Of a stretch of 64,000 nucleotides of DNA, positions 33,260-42,488 are shown one piece after another. Under the pieces are notes generated by a model. That model worked only from the letters and a program-made list of their open reading frames with translations. It was not told the DNA's origin and did no database searches. A program made the translations under genes and the position numbers. How positions within the stretch are numbered: position 1 is the stretch's first letter; the number at the start of each line of letters is the position of its first letter. The stretch is from Clostridia bacterium. Its GTDB lineage: Bacteria; Bacillota; Clostridia; RUG12999. The stretch is taken from the NCBI GenBank assembly GCA_022801925.1, contig JAAWTG010000001.1:1-64000 (forward strand), written 5' to 3'.

Positions 33260-34531
33260 TTATGCGTTTGCGTTTTTAAAACGAATCCAGCGGCGGCTGG
33301 TGGCGATACAAAAAACAAGTCCAACCACGGCGATACCAACCCACACCCAAATGGTGAAGTTCCAGCCCATTGCGCCGGAAATGGCGCCGATACCATAGCT
33401 GGAAACAGCGCTGCCGACATAAGTGAAAGAATTGAGGACGCCGGTCGCGCTGGCAGATTTTCCGGATTTGGCAAAATGTAGCGGAATCACGCAGATAATC
33501 ATAGTGTTAATGGCAACCATGGAGGAGGTTGTAACCGACAGCAGCAGAACCGCCAAAATAACATTGACCTCACCAAAATAAATCAGGCAAAGTAATGCTG
33601 CTATTGCCAAAATGAAGAAAAATGCAGAGGTTATCATTTCGTTTTTAAAATATCGCCGGTTTAGCCAAGAAGAGGTATATACACCGGAGAGATTAATAAT
33701 GGGAAGCAGTGTTGACGCCAAAATGGAGGCAGAGGAACCTATCCGGAAAATTTCGGAAACATAGGTCGGAACCCATGTTGTGACGCCGTCTTTCAAAATA
33801 CCATGCATAATAACGGCAATCCCGATGAATAGCATACCGGACGCCATCATCAAATGCCGAAAAGAAACATTTTCTTCCGGAACAAAAGCGGGATCCATTG
33901 GTGCGGATTCTTCTATCACGCCATGGCGTTCACTGTGGCGTTCCACTTTGGTGAGACCAACAAACCAAATCGCTGCAACAACAAACATGAAAATTGCAGC
34001 GGAGAAGAATGTTGCACGCCAGTTGATAACAGCGACACAAACAGCGGTAAGCAGATAGGAGACGAGCGTTCCGACAGCGTAAGAAGTGGAAATATTCACA
34101 CTTGCTTTCACGCGGCTGCGTGCAGGAAGATAGTCAGAGAATAATTTAATAATCGGCGCCCATGTCATAGATTGTGCGAAACCGTTTATTCCCCAGAGTA
34201 TAGTCATAAATGCAACTGAGTGCGCCAGTCCCATAAAAATGTTCACTGTCGCAGAAACGGTCAAACCAATAAACATCATCCATTTTGAGGAAACGCGGTC
34301 GCTGACAATGCCGTTGCAAAGCTGCCCGATTCCATATGTAAAAAAAGAACATGTACTAATAAAACCCGCTTGTGCTTTGGTAATATTTTCTGCGCGTAAA
34401 ATTTCTGTGATGGAAGCATTATAGTTCAGCCGTCCGATATAGGTACAAAAATAGGCGAGCCAGCAAAGCCAAAACAGTAATGCCGCCATTTTTTCATTTG
34501 TGATTTTTTTCTTTTCCGTTATTTGTGCCAT
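33260..34531 (-). CDS. MFS transporter, OPA (GlpT/UhpT-like) family
   Basis: A 423-residue transporter with twelve predicted membrane segments. The N-terminal LCWLAYFCTYIGRLNYNASI, the GIGQLCNGIVSDRV loop and the GINGFAQSMTWAPIIKLFSDY block are typical of the organophosphate:phosphate antiporter subfamily of the MFS. The substrate is unknown: a sugar phosphate, glycerol phosphate or a related anion. ATG start at 34531, with AGAGG upstream and its own promoter. Convergence with GH42 makes a shared role possible but not shown. Confidence 0.88.
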   Translation of the reverse strand: MAQITEKKKITNEKMAALLFWLCWLAYFCTYIGRLNYNASITEILRAENITKAQAGFISTCSFFTYGIGQLCNGIVSDRVSSKWMMFIGLTVSATVNIFMGLAHSVAFMTILWGINGFAQSMTWAPIIKLFSDYLPARSRVKASVNISTSYAVGTLVSYLLTAVCVAVINWRATFFSAAIFMFVVAAIWFVGLTKVERHSERHGVIEESAPMDPAFVPEENVSFRHLMMASGMLFIGIAVIMHGILKDGVTTWVPTYVSEIFRIGSSASILASTLLPIINLSGVYTSSWLNRRYFKNEMITSAFFFILAIAALLCLIYFGEVNVILAVLLLSVTTSSMVAINTMIICVIPLHFAKSGKSASATGVLNSFTYVGSAVSSYGIGAISGAMGWNFTIWVWVGIAVVGLVFCIATSRRWIRFKNANA

Positions 34532-34567
34532 GTTTATTGCCTCTTTCTTATTTTTCTTAACTTTAGC

Positions 34568-34596
34568 ATTGTACCACGATTACAAAAAAAAAGCAA
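34568..34596 (-). promoter_or_regulatory. Promoter of the MFS gene
   Basis: On the minus strand TTGCTT (34591-34596) and TACAAT (34568-34573), 17 bases apart with a T-run in the spacer. Confidence 0.6.
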
Positions 34597-34636
34597 GTGG
34601 CAAAAAGTAAAACAACAAATAAAAAGAGAACGTGTC

Positions 34637-34665
34637 TTGCAAATAAAAGCCATTGCAGGTATAAT
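34637..34665 (+). promoter_or_regulatory. Promoter of the amidohydrolase gene
   Basis: TTGCAA (34637-34642) and TATAAT (34660-34665), 17 bases apart. Confidence 0.75.
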
Positions 34666-34730
34666 AGAGGATAGAAAATCTGAAGCAGCGGACGGGAGAG
34701 AACTCTCGGTAAACGCGGAAAGGCGGAAAC

Positions 34731-36014
34731 ATGAAACGATATTTAAAACATGCAACGATATTAAAAATGGACGGGACGGAACCCATTACAGACGGCGGAC
34801 TTTGTATGGAGAATGGTATCATTACCTATGTGGGTGCGCACAGGGAGGACATGCAGGCGGAGGAAACCATTGACATGAAAGGCGCTATTGTCATGCCGGC
34901 GCTGGCAAACGGGCATACGCATTTACCCATGACGCTCATGCGCAGCTATGCGGACGGACACAATTTGCAGGATTGGCTGACAAACTACATTTTTCCTGTG
35001 GAGGACAGACTGACGAAAGAGGATATTTATTGGGGCAGCAAGCTTGCCATGGCGGAATTGGTGGCAGGCGGGACGGTTTTTTTCAATGATATGTATTGGC
35101 TGATGGAGGAGGTTGTGCGTGCGGCGGAAGAAAGCGGTCTATGCGGCGTTGTGGCGCGTAGCGTGGTACACCCGTCTGATGAAGAACCCATTGAAACCAG
35201 CGAACGCGTTGCAGAAGCGCTACGGTTGCTGGAGGTTTGCGGCAGCAGAAAAAACGGTAATGTCAAGGCGGCGCTGTCTGTTCATGCAATTTATACCAAT
35301 ACGGAAAAAGCCTTGTGCTACATGAGCGATTTGGCAAAAGAACACGGCGCGCTTATGCACATTCATTTGTCGGAAACATTGACGGAAAACGAGGATTGTC
35401 TGCGGCAGCACGGAAAAACGCCGACGCAGTATCTGGACAGTCTGGGATTTTTTCAAAATCCCACCATTGCGGCGCACGGCGTGTTTTTGAATGAGGAAGA
35501 TTTGGAGATTTTGAAAAAGCGCGGCGTAGTGATTGTGCATAATCCTGACAGTAATTTAAAACTGGGCAGCGGCATTGCGCCACTGGCACAAATGTTGAAA
35601 AAAGGGATTCCGGTCATGCTTGGCACGGATGGCGCGTCCAGCAACAACAATTTAAACATGTTTGAAGAAATGCATTTGGCGGCGGTGGTGCATAACGGCG
35701 CGGCAGGGGATCCGATTTGTATTGGCGCTTATGACGCGCTGAAAATGGCGTGTCGTCCCGATTTGCTGGGCTTTGACAGTGGACAGCTTTTGCAGGGCAA
35801 ACGGGCGGATATTATTGCGGTAGACACTAGTCGCCCGCATTTTCAGCCAATGCTGAATCCTGTCAGCAATTTGGTATACAGCGCGCAGGGCGGAGATGTG
35901 CAGTATGTATTCTCCGGCGGCGAACTGCTGTATCGGAAAGGTGAATTTTTTAAGGTGGATTTGGAAGAAATCTATTATCATGTCAACAACTGTGTGAAGC
36001 GGCTTTATCAATAA
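34731..36014 (+). CDS. mtaD: Amidohydrolase, 5-methylthioadenosine/S-adenosylhomocysteine deaminase-like
   Basis: A 427-residue metal-dependent deaminase of the TrzN/AtzA-MtaD subgroup of the amidohydrolase superfamily. Metal-ligand motifs: H62 and H64 in ANGHTHLPMTLMRSYADG, HIHLSET, AAHGVFL, and LGTDGASSNNNLNMFEEM with the catalytic Asp. The N-terminal beta sandwich (ATILKMDGTEPITDGGL) and C-terminal KRADIIAVDTSRPHFQP are typical. Members deaminate MTA, SAH, adenosine or guanine, so the substrate is provisional. ATG start with GGAAAGGCGG upstream. Single gene with own promoter and terminator. Confidence 0.88.
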   Translation: MKRYLKHATILKMDGTEPITDGGLCMENGIITYVGAHREDMQAEETIDMKGAIVMPALANGHTHLPMTLMRSYADGHNLQDWLTNYIFPVEDRLTKEDIYWGSKLAMAELVAGGTVFFNDMYWLMEEVVRAAEESGLCGVVARSVVHPSDEEPIETSERVAEALRLLEVCGSRKNGNVKAALSVHAIYTNTEKALCYMSDLAKEHGALMHIHLSETLTENEDCLRQHGKTPTQYLDSLGFFQNPTIAAHGVFLNEEDLEILKKRGVVIVHNPDSNLKLGSGIAPLAQMLKKGIPVMLGTDGASSNNNLNMFEEMHLAAVVHNGAAGDPICIGAYDALKMACRPDLLGFDSGQLLQGKRADIIAVDTSRPHFQPMLNPVSNLVYSAQGGDVQYVFSGGELLYRKGEFFKVDLEEIYYHVNNCVKRLYQ

Positions 36015-36064
36015 AACAGCGCCCCGCCGGAGAAAATGGTATCCAGCGGGGGCGCTGTTTTATT
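36012..36064 (+). terminator. Terminator of the amidohydrolase gene
   Basis: AAACAGCGCCCC (36014-36025) pairs with GGGGCGCTGTTT (36049-36060), followed by TATT. Confidence 0.85.
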
Positions 36065-36069
36065 GATAT

Positions 36070-37391
36070 TGTATATATCTGATGGTAGCATCCAGAGATA
36101 TGATCGATATTGTAGAATCGGATTGGTTTAACTATACGGGTGGACCGGACAAAGCGATTAAAGATAAGATTATTTATCCGCTGAATGAATTAATGGATAA
36201 AGTATCGCCGAACTTGAAAAAATATTATGAAGAGAATCCCAAAGTGGCAGGACAACTGCAAACAGATAGCGGGAACTACTATATGTATCCATTTACCACA
36301 GTAGACCCGAAACTGCGCACATTTATGGGATATATGGTTCGGAAAGATTTGTTAGACAAAGCGGGACTTCAAATACCGGAAACCATTGGCGAATAGGAAA
36401 CAGCACTGACAAAATTCAAAGAAATGGGCATAAAAGCGCCGATTGTCATGCATTTAAAAAATAGCATGATAATTTGGTGAGCGGATTCATGGGCGCATAT
36501 GGCATTCAAAGCGGTTGGTATTTGGACGGAGATACCGTGAAGTTTGGATAATATGAACCGGCGTTTCGCGATTATGTAACAACCATGGCACACTGGTATA
36601 AAAATAGACTCATTGTCAGCGGGTTTGCAGATGAAGACAGCAAACGTATTTCGGCATTGGTAATTGCCGGAGACGCAGGAGCAGTTGCCGGTTATAACGG
36701 CAGTGGATTTGGCAGTTGGATTCCGAGATTGAAAAACGCAGTTCCGGGTGCGGCGCTGGAGCCGGTACCCTATGTGGCACAAAGCAAAGGCGGAAAACTG
36801 TTTACAGGACAAATGGCGGGAGAATCAAATGCCAGTGGTGCAGCAATTACAACATCTTGTAAAGAAATTGAAATTGCAGCGCGCCTTTTGGACTATGGAT
36901 ATAGCGAAAAAGGACATATGATGTATAATTTCGGACGGGAAGGAATTTCTTATGAAATGAAAGACGGCGTGCCGACCTATACGGACGTTATACTGGATAA
37001 CAGTAAAAATGGCGGACTATCTGTCAGTCAGGAAATGAGTAAATACATTCGCAGGTGCTATAATGGACCATTTGAACAGGACCCTGATTATCTGTTCCAA
37101 ATGTATCCGCTGCAGGAACAAAAAGATGGCGTCACCATTTGGTCGCAGACTGACGCAGCACAGCATAAGTTACCGCTGATAGTAATGACAGAGGAAGAAA
37201 ACAAAGAATTTTCTGAAATTATGAGCGATATCAATACGTTCCGGGAAGAAAAATTGGCGAAGTTCGTTTCGGGACAGGAATCTTTGGATACGCTTAATAG
37301 CTATTATGAAACACTCAAAAACCTGAAAATAGAACGTGCAATTGAAATTCAACAGCAGGCATATGACCGCTATTTGGCACGTCAGAAATAA
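36070..37391 (+). pseudogene. Decayed extracellular sugar-binding protein of an ABC transporter (family 1, LplA/YtcQ-like)
   Basis: Similarity begins abruptly at DMIDIVESDWFNYTGGPDKAIKD, so the signal peptide and about 100 N-terminal residues are missing. The reading frame is broken by TAG at 36394 (expected Trp in IGE-W-ETALTKFKEMG), a frameshift between 36397 and 36477 (resuming VSGFMGAYGIQSGWYLDG), and TAA at 36549 in FG-stop-YEPAF. It is open again from 36585 to 37391 (268 codons: MAHWYKNRLIVSGFADED...). No permease genes lie beside it. It sits between two terminators with no promoter seen. Long intact fragments suggest recent loss. Confidence 0.88.
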
Positions 37392-37402
37392 AATTTGACT
37401 AT

Positions 37403-37447
37403 AAAAGAACACTGTGCAGGGCAAATTCCGCACAGTGTTCTTTTTTG
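37403..37447. terminator. Bidirectional terminator
   Basis: GAACACTGTGC (37407-37417) pairs perfectly with GCACAGTGTTC (37430-37440); flanked by AAAA on one side and TTTTTT on the other. Confidence 0.88.
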
Positions 37448-37465
37448 CAGTATCTGTAACTTTGT

Positions 37466-38077
37466 TTAAAAATTTTGATATAACAACAAAACGGCGTTGT
37501 TCCTAATAATACAAGTGCCGTGTTCCTGTAAGATATCATAAAACAAAACGCTTTCATCAACCGGCTGTGCAAACTCGCAAATATAGTTATCCAATTCGTT
37601 TTGATAGAGCCTGCTGCCGCCCATACCATGAAAAACGAGGTAATATTTGTCCCGATATTTGAATAAATCTGTATAACCGTCCGCAATGCCGTGCAAAACA
37701 GGAAATTCCGTGCAAAAGGCACATACATCGTCAAAGGTTTCAAACTGATAGGCATAAACGCTTTGGCGCGGCGCTGCCGGTTTGGATTTTACCTTATAAC
37801 GCCGTCCGCTGCGCGCGGTGTGTTCCTGTTGAAACTGTGTTTTTGTGATATACATAATAAAGGTGGAATCGTCTTTTTGTAAGGCTTCTACCGTGAGTTT
37901 ACAGTTTTCAAACACGATACCGGTTTCCTCTTCTGCCTGATGTAAAATATCCCAAAACATTTCATTGGCGTCCGGGTCGGGATTGGAAAGCGCCTCACAG
38001 GAAATGTTCCAGCGGAGCATATCCTCCGGACGCAAGGTGATTTTCAATTTATAATCAGAGATACGTTCAATTTTCAT
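37466..38077 (-). CDS. mecA: MecA-family adaptor protein
   Basis: MecA adaptors deliver substrates to the ClpC/ClpP protease; in Bacillus they hold back competence. The 203-residue protein has the N-terminal substrate-binding module (MKIERISDYKLKITLRPEDML..., MFWDILHQAEEETG), a charged linker (about 88-108, SGRRYKVKSKPAA) and a C-terminal ClpC-binding module (SVYAYQFETFDDVCAFC...). ATG start with AAGGAAG upstream. Single gene with own promoter. ClpC is not in the window; the substrate here is unknown. Confidence 0.85.
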   Translation of the reverse strand: MKIERISDYKLKITLRPEDMLRWNISCEALSNPDPDANEMFWDILHQAEEETGIVFENCKLTVEALQKDDSTFIMYITKTQFQQEHTARSGRRYKVKSKPAAPRQSVYAYQFETFDDVCAFCTEFPVLHGIADGYTDLFKYRDKYYLVFHGMGGSRLYQNELDNYICEFAQPVDESVLFYDILQEHGTCIIRNNAVLLLYQNF

Positions 38078-38123
38078 CTTATTTCACTTCCTTTTGCTAG
38101 GAAACAGCCTAAATGATATTAAT

Positions 38124-38152
38124 ACTATACTATATAATACGGTAATTTGCAA
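38124..38152 (-). promoter_or_regulatory. Promoter of mecA
   Basis: On the minus strand TTGCAA (38147-38152) and TATAGT (38124-38129), 17 bases apart. Confidence 0.7.
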
Positions 38153-38212
38153 GAAAAAGTTTCATGAAAACGATTTTTTTAAAACAGAAATTAGAAAATT
38201 CGGCGGACAAGG

Positions 38213-38241
38213 TTGTAATTTGGCGAAAAAAGCGTTATAAT
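38213..38241 (+). promoter_or_regulatory. Promoter of the rnf operon
   Basis: TTGTAA (38213-38218) and TATAAT (38236-38241) with a 17-base spacer, about 45 nt before the rnfC start. Confidence 0.75.
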
Positions 38242-38292
38242 GGTGAATGTATATTAGGGTTTTATCGGAAAAAACAAGAAAGGGGCAGTGTT

Positions 38293-39606
38293 ATGGGATT
38301 ATATTCCTTCAAAGGTGGTATTCATCCTGACTATCACAAACAGGAAACCGCCGCAAAGCCGCTTGAGGTGATGACGCCGCCGAATGAGGTGGTCATACCG
38401 ATGTTGCAGCATATCCGTGTGGCATGTCAGCCGTTGGTTGCCAAAGGGGATATGGTGAAAATGGGGCAGAAAATCGGCGAAAGTGATGCGTTTTTGTCTG
38501 CGCCGGTTCATGCAAGCGTTTCGGGGCAGGTAGTGGCAGTGGAGCCGCGTCCGCACCAGAACGGCACGCGGGTGATGAGCGTGGTTATTCAAAACGATTT
38601 TCAGGACACACCGGCAGAACGAATCACTGCGAAGGACAACTTTGAGGACATGAGCGTGGAGGAAATCCGCCAGTGTATCCGTGAAGCGGGACTGGTCGGC
38701 ATGGGCGGCGCAGGGTTTCCGGTTCATATCAAGCTGGACATTCCAAAAGGGAAAAACTGCGACACGGTCATTGTCAACGGCGCGGAATGCGAACCATATC
38801 TTTCCAGCGACCATCATTCCATGCTAAATTACAGTGATGAACTGATTGATGGACTGCGCGCCGTGATGAAAGCGGTAGGCGCGGAAAAGGGTATTATCGC
38901 AGTGGAGGACAACAAGCGAGACGCAGAACAATTGCTGTGCGACAAAACAAAGGACATTGCGGAAATTGAGGTGGCGCTGCTGGAGACAAAATATCCGCAG
39001 GGCAGCGAAAAACATATCATCAAAACCGTTTTAGGCAAAGAAGTACCAAGCGGGAAACTGCCGATTGACGTGGGCGTTGTTGTCAACAACGTGGATACTT
39101 GTATCAGCATTTGCCGCGCGATTCGTGACGGAATGCCACCGGTGGTGCGGCGTATCACGGTTGCGGGCGGCGGCGTGAAAGAGCCGAAAGTGCTGGAAGC
39201 GCGGATTGGAACGCCGTTTGAAGCGCTGGTGGAAGCGGCGGGCGGCGCGGCGGAGGAACCGCTGAAAATTGTGGCGGGCGGCCCGATGATGGGGCATTGC
39301 CAATATGACCTCGGCGCGTCTGTGATTAAGACTTCTTCTGGACTGCTGCTGCTAACCGAGCAGGAAATAGGAATTTTTGAAGAAGGTCCCTGCCTGCGCT
39401 GCGGAAAATGTGTGGACGCCTGTCCAATGAATTTGATGCCCATGCTGCTGTCGGTGGCAGGACGCAGAAAAAATGTGGAACAGAGCGTAAAGCTTCATGC
39501 AACAGATTGTTTGGAATGCGGCTGCTGCACCTATAGCTGTCCGTCCCACCGGTATTTGCTGGAGGGAATCCGGATGGCAAAACAGCACGCGGTTGCAAGA
39601 ACATAA
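38293..39606 (+). CDS. rnfC: Rnf electron transport complex subunit RnfC
   Basis: Peripheral, NADH/flavin-binding subunit of the Rnf complex, which oxidises reduced ferredoxin with NAD+ and pumps Na+ or H+. The 437-residue protein has the FKGGIHPDYHKQ start, a Complex I 51-kDa-like domain (GLVGMGGAGFPVHIKL, VNGAECEPYLSSDH), an SLBB part, and two 4Fe-4S motifs (CLRCGKCVDACPM, CLECGCCTYSCPS). ATG 38293 has AAAGGGG upstream; the frame extends further 5' over the promoter and is rejected. First of rnfCDGEAB. Confidence 0.97.
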   Translation: MGLYSFKGGIHPDYHKQETAAKPLEVMTPPNEVVIPMLQHIRVACQPLVAKGDMVKMGQKIGESDAFLSAPVHASVSGQVVAVEPRPHQNGTRVMSVVIQNDFQDTPAERITAKDNFEDMSVEEIRQCIREAGLVGMGGAGFPVHIKLDIPKGKNCDTVIVNGAECEPYLSSDHHSMLNYSDELIDGLRAVMKAVGAEKGIIAVEDNKRDAEQLLCDKTKDIAEIEVALLETKYPQGSEKHIIKTVLGKEVPSGKLPIDVGVVVNNVDTCISICRAIRDGMPPVVRRITVAGGGVKEPKVLEARIGTPFEALVEAAGGAAEEPLKIVAGGPMMGHCQYDLGASVIKTSSGLLLLTEQEIGIFEEGPCLRCGKCVDACPMNLMPMLLSVAGRRKNVEQSVKLHATDCLECGCCTYSCPSHRYLLEGIRMAKQHAVART

Positions 39607-39624
39607 GGGAGGAGAATGGATTCC

Positions 39625-40620
39625 ATGAACGGACAAGTAACATCTTCTCCGCATTTACATAGCGGAGAAAGCGTCCGCGGCATTATGCTGGATGTGATTT
39701 TTGCATTGCTTCCGGCGGGCGTTTGCGGCGTATTCTTTTTTGGTATCCGCGCGCTGATGGTGATTCTGGTCTCTGTTGCAACATGTGTGCTTTGCGAAAT
39801 GTTGTGGCAATGGCTGTTTAAAAAGCCCATCAGTATCGGAGACATGAGCGCAGTCGTAACGGGGCTGCTTTTGGCATATAACTTGCCGCCGACATTGCCG
39901 CTTTGGATGGTGGCAATAGGCGCGGCATTTGCGATTATCATTGCCAAGCAGGTGTTTGGCGGATTAGGGCATAATTTCATGAACCCTGCCTTAGCGGGAC
40001 GTGCCTTTTTGCTGGCGGCATTTGCAGGCAACATGACAACGTGGGTATCGGCATCGCTGTTTGGTATGGATGCGCAGACTACGGCAACGCCGCTTGCATT
40101 GCTAAAAGCGGGCAATTTAGAAGAAATGCCGGAACTGATGCAGTTGGTGCTGGGACATGTTGGCGGCTGTATTGGTGAAACCTCGGCTGTGTTGCTGCTG
40201 CTGGGCGGTTTGTATCTGTTGGCGCGGCGCGTGATTAAAATTCGGATTCCGGCCGCCTTTATCGGTACGGTTGCTGTGTTGACCTTCATTTTCGGAAGCG
40301 ATGGCGGATTTGGAGAACGTATGCAAATCATGGGCTATCATCTATTTTCCGGCGGACTGTTTTTGGGCGCGTTTTTCATGGCAACGGACTATACGACAAC
40401 ACCGTCAACGCCGCTGGGACAATTGCTGTTTGGCATTGGCTGCGGCTTGATTACCACGGTGATTCGCCTGATTGGCGGCTATCCGGAAGGTGTTTCCTAT
40501 TCCATTTTGATGATGAACGTCGCGGCGCCGCTTTTGGAACGGCACACCATGCCGCGCGTCTATGGATATGCGCGGAAAAAACCGTCTTTACGGAAAAAAG
40601 GAGGTGCCGAAACAGCATGA
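39625..40620 (+). CDS. rnfD: Rnf complex subunit RnfD
   Basis: Membrane subunit carrying covalent FMN. The 331-residue protein has about ten membrane segments; HNFMNPALAGRAFLLAAF and the DYTTTPSTPLGQLLFG block are conserved. The usual flavinylation region reads TTATPLALLKAG here instead of the common SGATPL form. The start MNGQVTSSPHLHSGESVRGIM aligns with RnfD homologues; an ATG at 39616 is too close to the AGGAG. The stop overlaps rnfG (ATGA). Confidence 0.95.
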   Translation: MNGQVTSSPHLHSGESVRGIMLDVIFALLPAGVCGVFFFGIRALMVILVSVATCVLCEMLWQWLFKKPISIGDMSAVVTGLLLAYNLPPTLPLWMVAIGAAFAIIIAKQVFGGLGHNFMNPALAGRAFLLAAFAGNMTTWVSASLFGMDAQTTATPLALLKAGNLEEMPELMQLVLGHVGGCIGETSAVLLLLGGLYLLARRVIKIRIPAAFIGTVAVLTFIFGSDGGFGERMQIMGYHLFSGGLFLGAFFMATDYTTTPSTPLGQLLFGIGCGLITTVIRLIGGYPEGVSYSILMMNVAAPLLERHTMPRVYGYARKKPSLRKKGGAETA

Positions 40621-41270
40621 GCAACTCTTTTAGTGTAGATAGTGTGAAAGATATTATCAAAAAAATCGGTTGTAGCGTTAAAAAAGGCGTTGACTTTTGC
40701 ATGGGTAACAGCGTTTTAAAACCGGGTATCGTGCTGGGCATTATCGCGCTGTCGGTGGGATTGCTTTTGTCGGTGGCAAACGTTTTCACAAAAGACACCA
40801 TTGCGGCGGCAAAGGCAAAAGAGATTACAAACGCCTTGGCGCAGGTGCTGCCTGCGGCGCAGACGTTTGACGAAATGGCACCGGAGAGTGCGGACGCTAT
40901 GGTGACAACGATCTACGCCGGCAAGGACGCATCGGGCGAAACCGCCGGATATTGTGTGCAGGTGCAGCCGAGCGGATATGGCGGACCGATTGTGATGATG
41001 GTTGGTATCGCGAAAGACGGCAGCGTGCAGGGCGTCAGCATTACGGAAAGTAGTGAGACGCCGGGGCTGGGTGCGCTGGCAAACGAGGATAAGTTTAAAA
41101 AGCAATATAACGGACGCACGGAACCTGCACAGGTCAACAAAGACGGCGGGGATATTGAAGCAATCAGCGGCGCGACCATCACATCGCGCGCTGTGACAAG
41201 CGGCGTGAACGCTGCGCTGGAAACAGTTCGTCCACTGCTGGAAGAAGCGGGAGGTGCGGCAGGTGAATAA
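40617..41270 (+). CDS. rnfG: Rnf complex subunit RnfG
   Basis: Subunit with one membrane anchor (about 36-57) and an extracytoplasmic FMN-binding domain. The flavinylation motif is intact: SGATIT with T187 as the FMN acceptor (attached by ApbE, not in this window). The N-terminus has an extra cytoplasmic stretch of about 35 residues before the membrane segment. 217 residues. AAAGGAGG is within the end of rnfD; start overlaps that stop by 4 nt. Confidence 0.95.
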   Translation: MSNSFSVDSVKDIIKKIGCSVKKGVDFCMGNSVLKPGIVLGIIALSVGLLLSVANVFTKDTIAAAKAKEITNALAQVLPAAQTFDEMAPESADAMVTTIYAGKDASGETAGYCVQVQPSGYGGPIVMMVGIAKDGSVQGVSITESSETPGLGALANEDKFKKQYNGRTEPAQVNKDGGDIEAISGATITSRAVTSGVNAALETVRPLLEEAGGAAGE

Positions 41271-41883
41271 AAAACTTAGCATTTTAATCAATGGACTGAT
41301 TCGCGAAAATCCGTCGCTGGTATTGCTGCTCGGTATGTGTCCGACATTGGCGGTCACAACATCGGTCAACAATGCCATCGGTATGGGACTGGCAGCAACG
41401 TTTGTGCTGATTGGCTCTAATGTAGTGATTTCCTTATTGAAAAAATGTATACCTGATAAAATCAGAATCGCGGCATATATTGTGATTATCGCCGGATTTG
41501 TGACGCTGGTGCAAATGTTGCTGGAAGCATATGTGCCGGCGCTGAATAAGTCGCTGGGCGTGTTCATTCCGCTGATTGTGGTAAACTGTATCATTTTGGC
41601 GCGGGCAGAATCGTTCGCTTCCAAAAATACGGTGTTGGATTCCATGATGGACGGCGTTGGTATGGGACTGGGATTCACAGCTTCCCTGATTTTGGTGGCT
41701 TCTGTGCGTGAGATTTTGGGGAACGGTTCTTTCTGCGGCATTCCGTTGTTTGGAGAAGGGTTCCAAGGCGCAACGATTATGATTTTGCCGCCGGGCGGAT
41801 TTTTGACACTGGGAATTGTGATTGCAGTTGTAGGCGTAGTGCGTAAAGCGATTAGCGCCAGAAAGGCAGGGAAGGAAATATGA
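41263..41883 (+). CDS. rnfE: Rnf complex subunit RnfE
   Basis: A 206-residue six-segment membrane subunit, paralogous to RnfA (LLLGMCPTLAVTTSVNNAIGMGLA; IPLIVVNCIILARAESFASKN; GLGFTASLILVASVREILGNG). Together RnfA and RnfE carry an intramembrane Fe-S centre held by cysteines; GMCPT supplies one. GTG at 41263 is chosen with GGGAGG 8 bases upstream; it overlaps rnfG by 8 nt, and its own stop overlaps rnfA. Confidence 0.95.
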   Translation: MNKKLSILINGLIRENPSLVLLLGMCPTLAVTTSVNNAIGMGLAATFVLIGSNVVISLLKKCIPDKIRIAAYIVIIAGFVTLVQMLLEAYVPALNKSLGVFIPLIVVNCIILARAESFASKNTVLDSMMDGVGMGLGFTASLILVASVREILGNGSFCGIPLFGEGFQGATIMILPPGGFLTLGIVIAVVGVVRKAISARKAGKEI

Positions 41884-42470
41884 GTTATTTTACAAATATC
41901 ATGGTCATTTCCCTGACTGCTATTTTGGTGGAAAATTTTGTGTTGGTGAAGTTTTTGGGGATTTGTCCGTTTCTGGGCGTGTCCAAACAGACGAAAACAG
42001 CAGTCGGCATGGGCGGCGCGGTTATGTTTGTCATGACGATTTCTTCCGCCATGACATGGCTGGTGCAAAAGTTTTTGCTGGAACCACTGCATTTGGAATA
42101 TTTGCAGACCATTGCGTTTATTTTGGTGATTGCGGCATTGGTGCAATTTGTGGAAATGGCGCTGGAAAAATTGTCTCCTGCACTCTATGATTCGCTGGGG
42201 ATCTATTTGCCGTTGATAACGACAAACTGCGCTGTGTTGGGCGCGGCAATTCTGACGCAGCAAAAAGGATATGATTTTGTGGAAACAGTCGTGTTCGGAC
42301 TGTCGGCAGGTATCGGTTTCACGCTGGCAATTGTGCTCTTTTCCGGCGTGCGGGAGCGGCTGGAAACCAGCGACATTCCGGAAGCACTGCAAGGGTTCCC
42401 GAGCGCATTGATTGCGGCGGCGTTGATTTCTCTGGCTTTCTTCGGATTCCAGGGGCTGAAACTGGGCTGA
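41880..42470 (+). CDS. rnfA: Rnf complex subunit RnfA
   Basis: A 196-residue membrane subunit with six segments (VENFVLVKFLGICPFLGVSKQTKTAVGMG; YLPLITTNCAVLGAAIL; GIGFTLAIVLFSGVRERLE). The cysteines in GICPF and TTNCAV match the RnfA/E metal-centre positions. ATG overlaps the rnfE stop (ATGA), showing coupled translation. Confidence 0.96.
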   Translation: MSYFTNIMVISLTAILVENFVLVKFLGICPFLGVSKQTKTAVGMGGAVMFVMTISSAMTWLVQKFLLEPLHLEYLQTIAFILVIAALVQFVEMALEKLSPALYDSLGIYLPLITTNCAVLGAAILTQQKGYDFVETVVFGLSAGIGFTLAIVLFSGVRERLETSDIPEALQGFPSALIAAALISLAFFGFQGLKLG

Positions 42471-42488
42471 TAAGGAGGGAGAATCAAA

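Noticed and set aside
40716-42392. 558-codon minus-strand open frame
   Set aside because: It is antisense to rnfG, rnfE and rnfA; its Cys/His-rich translation has no recognisable domain.
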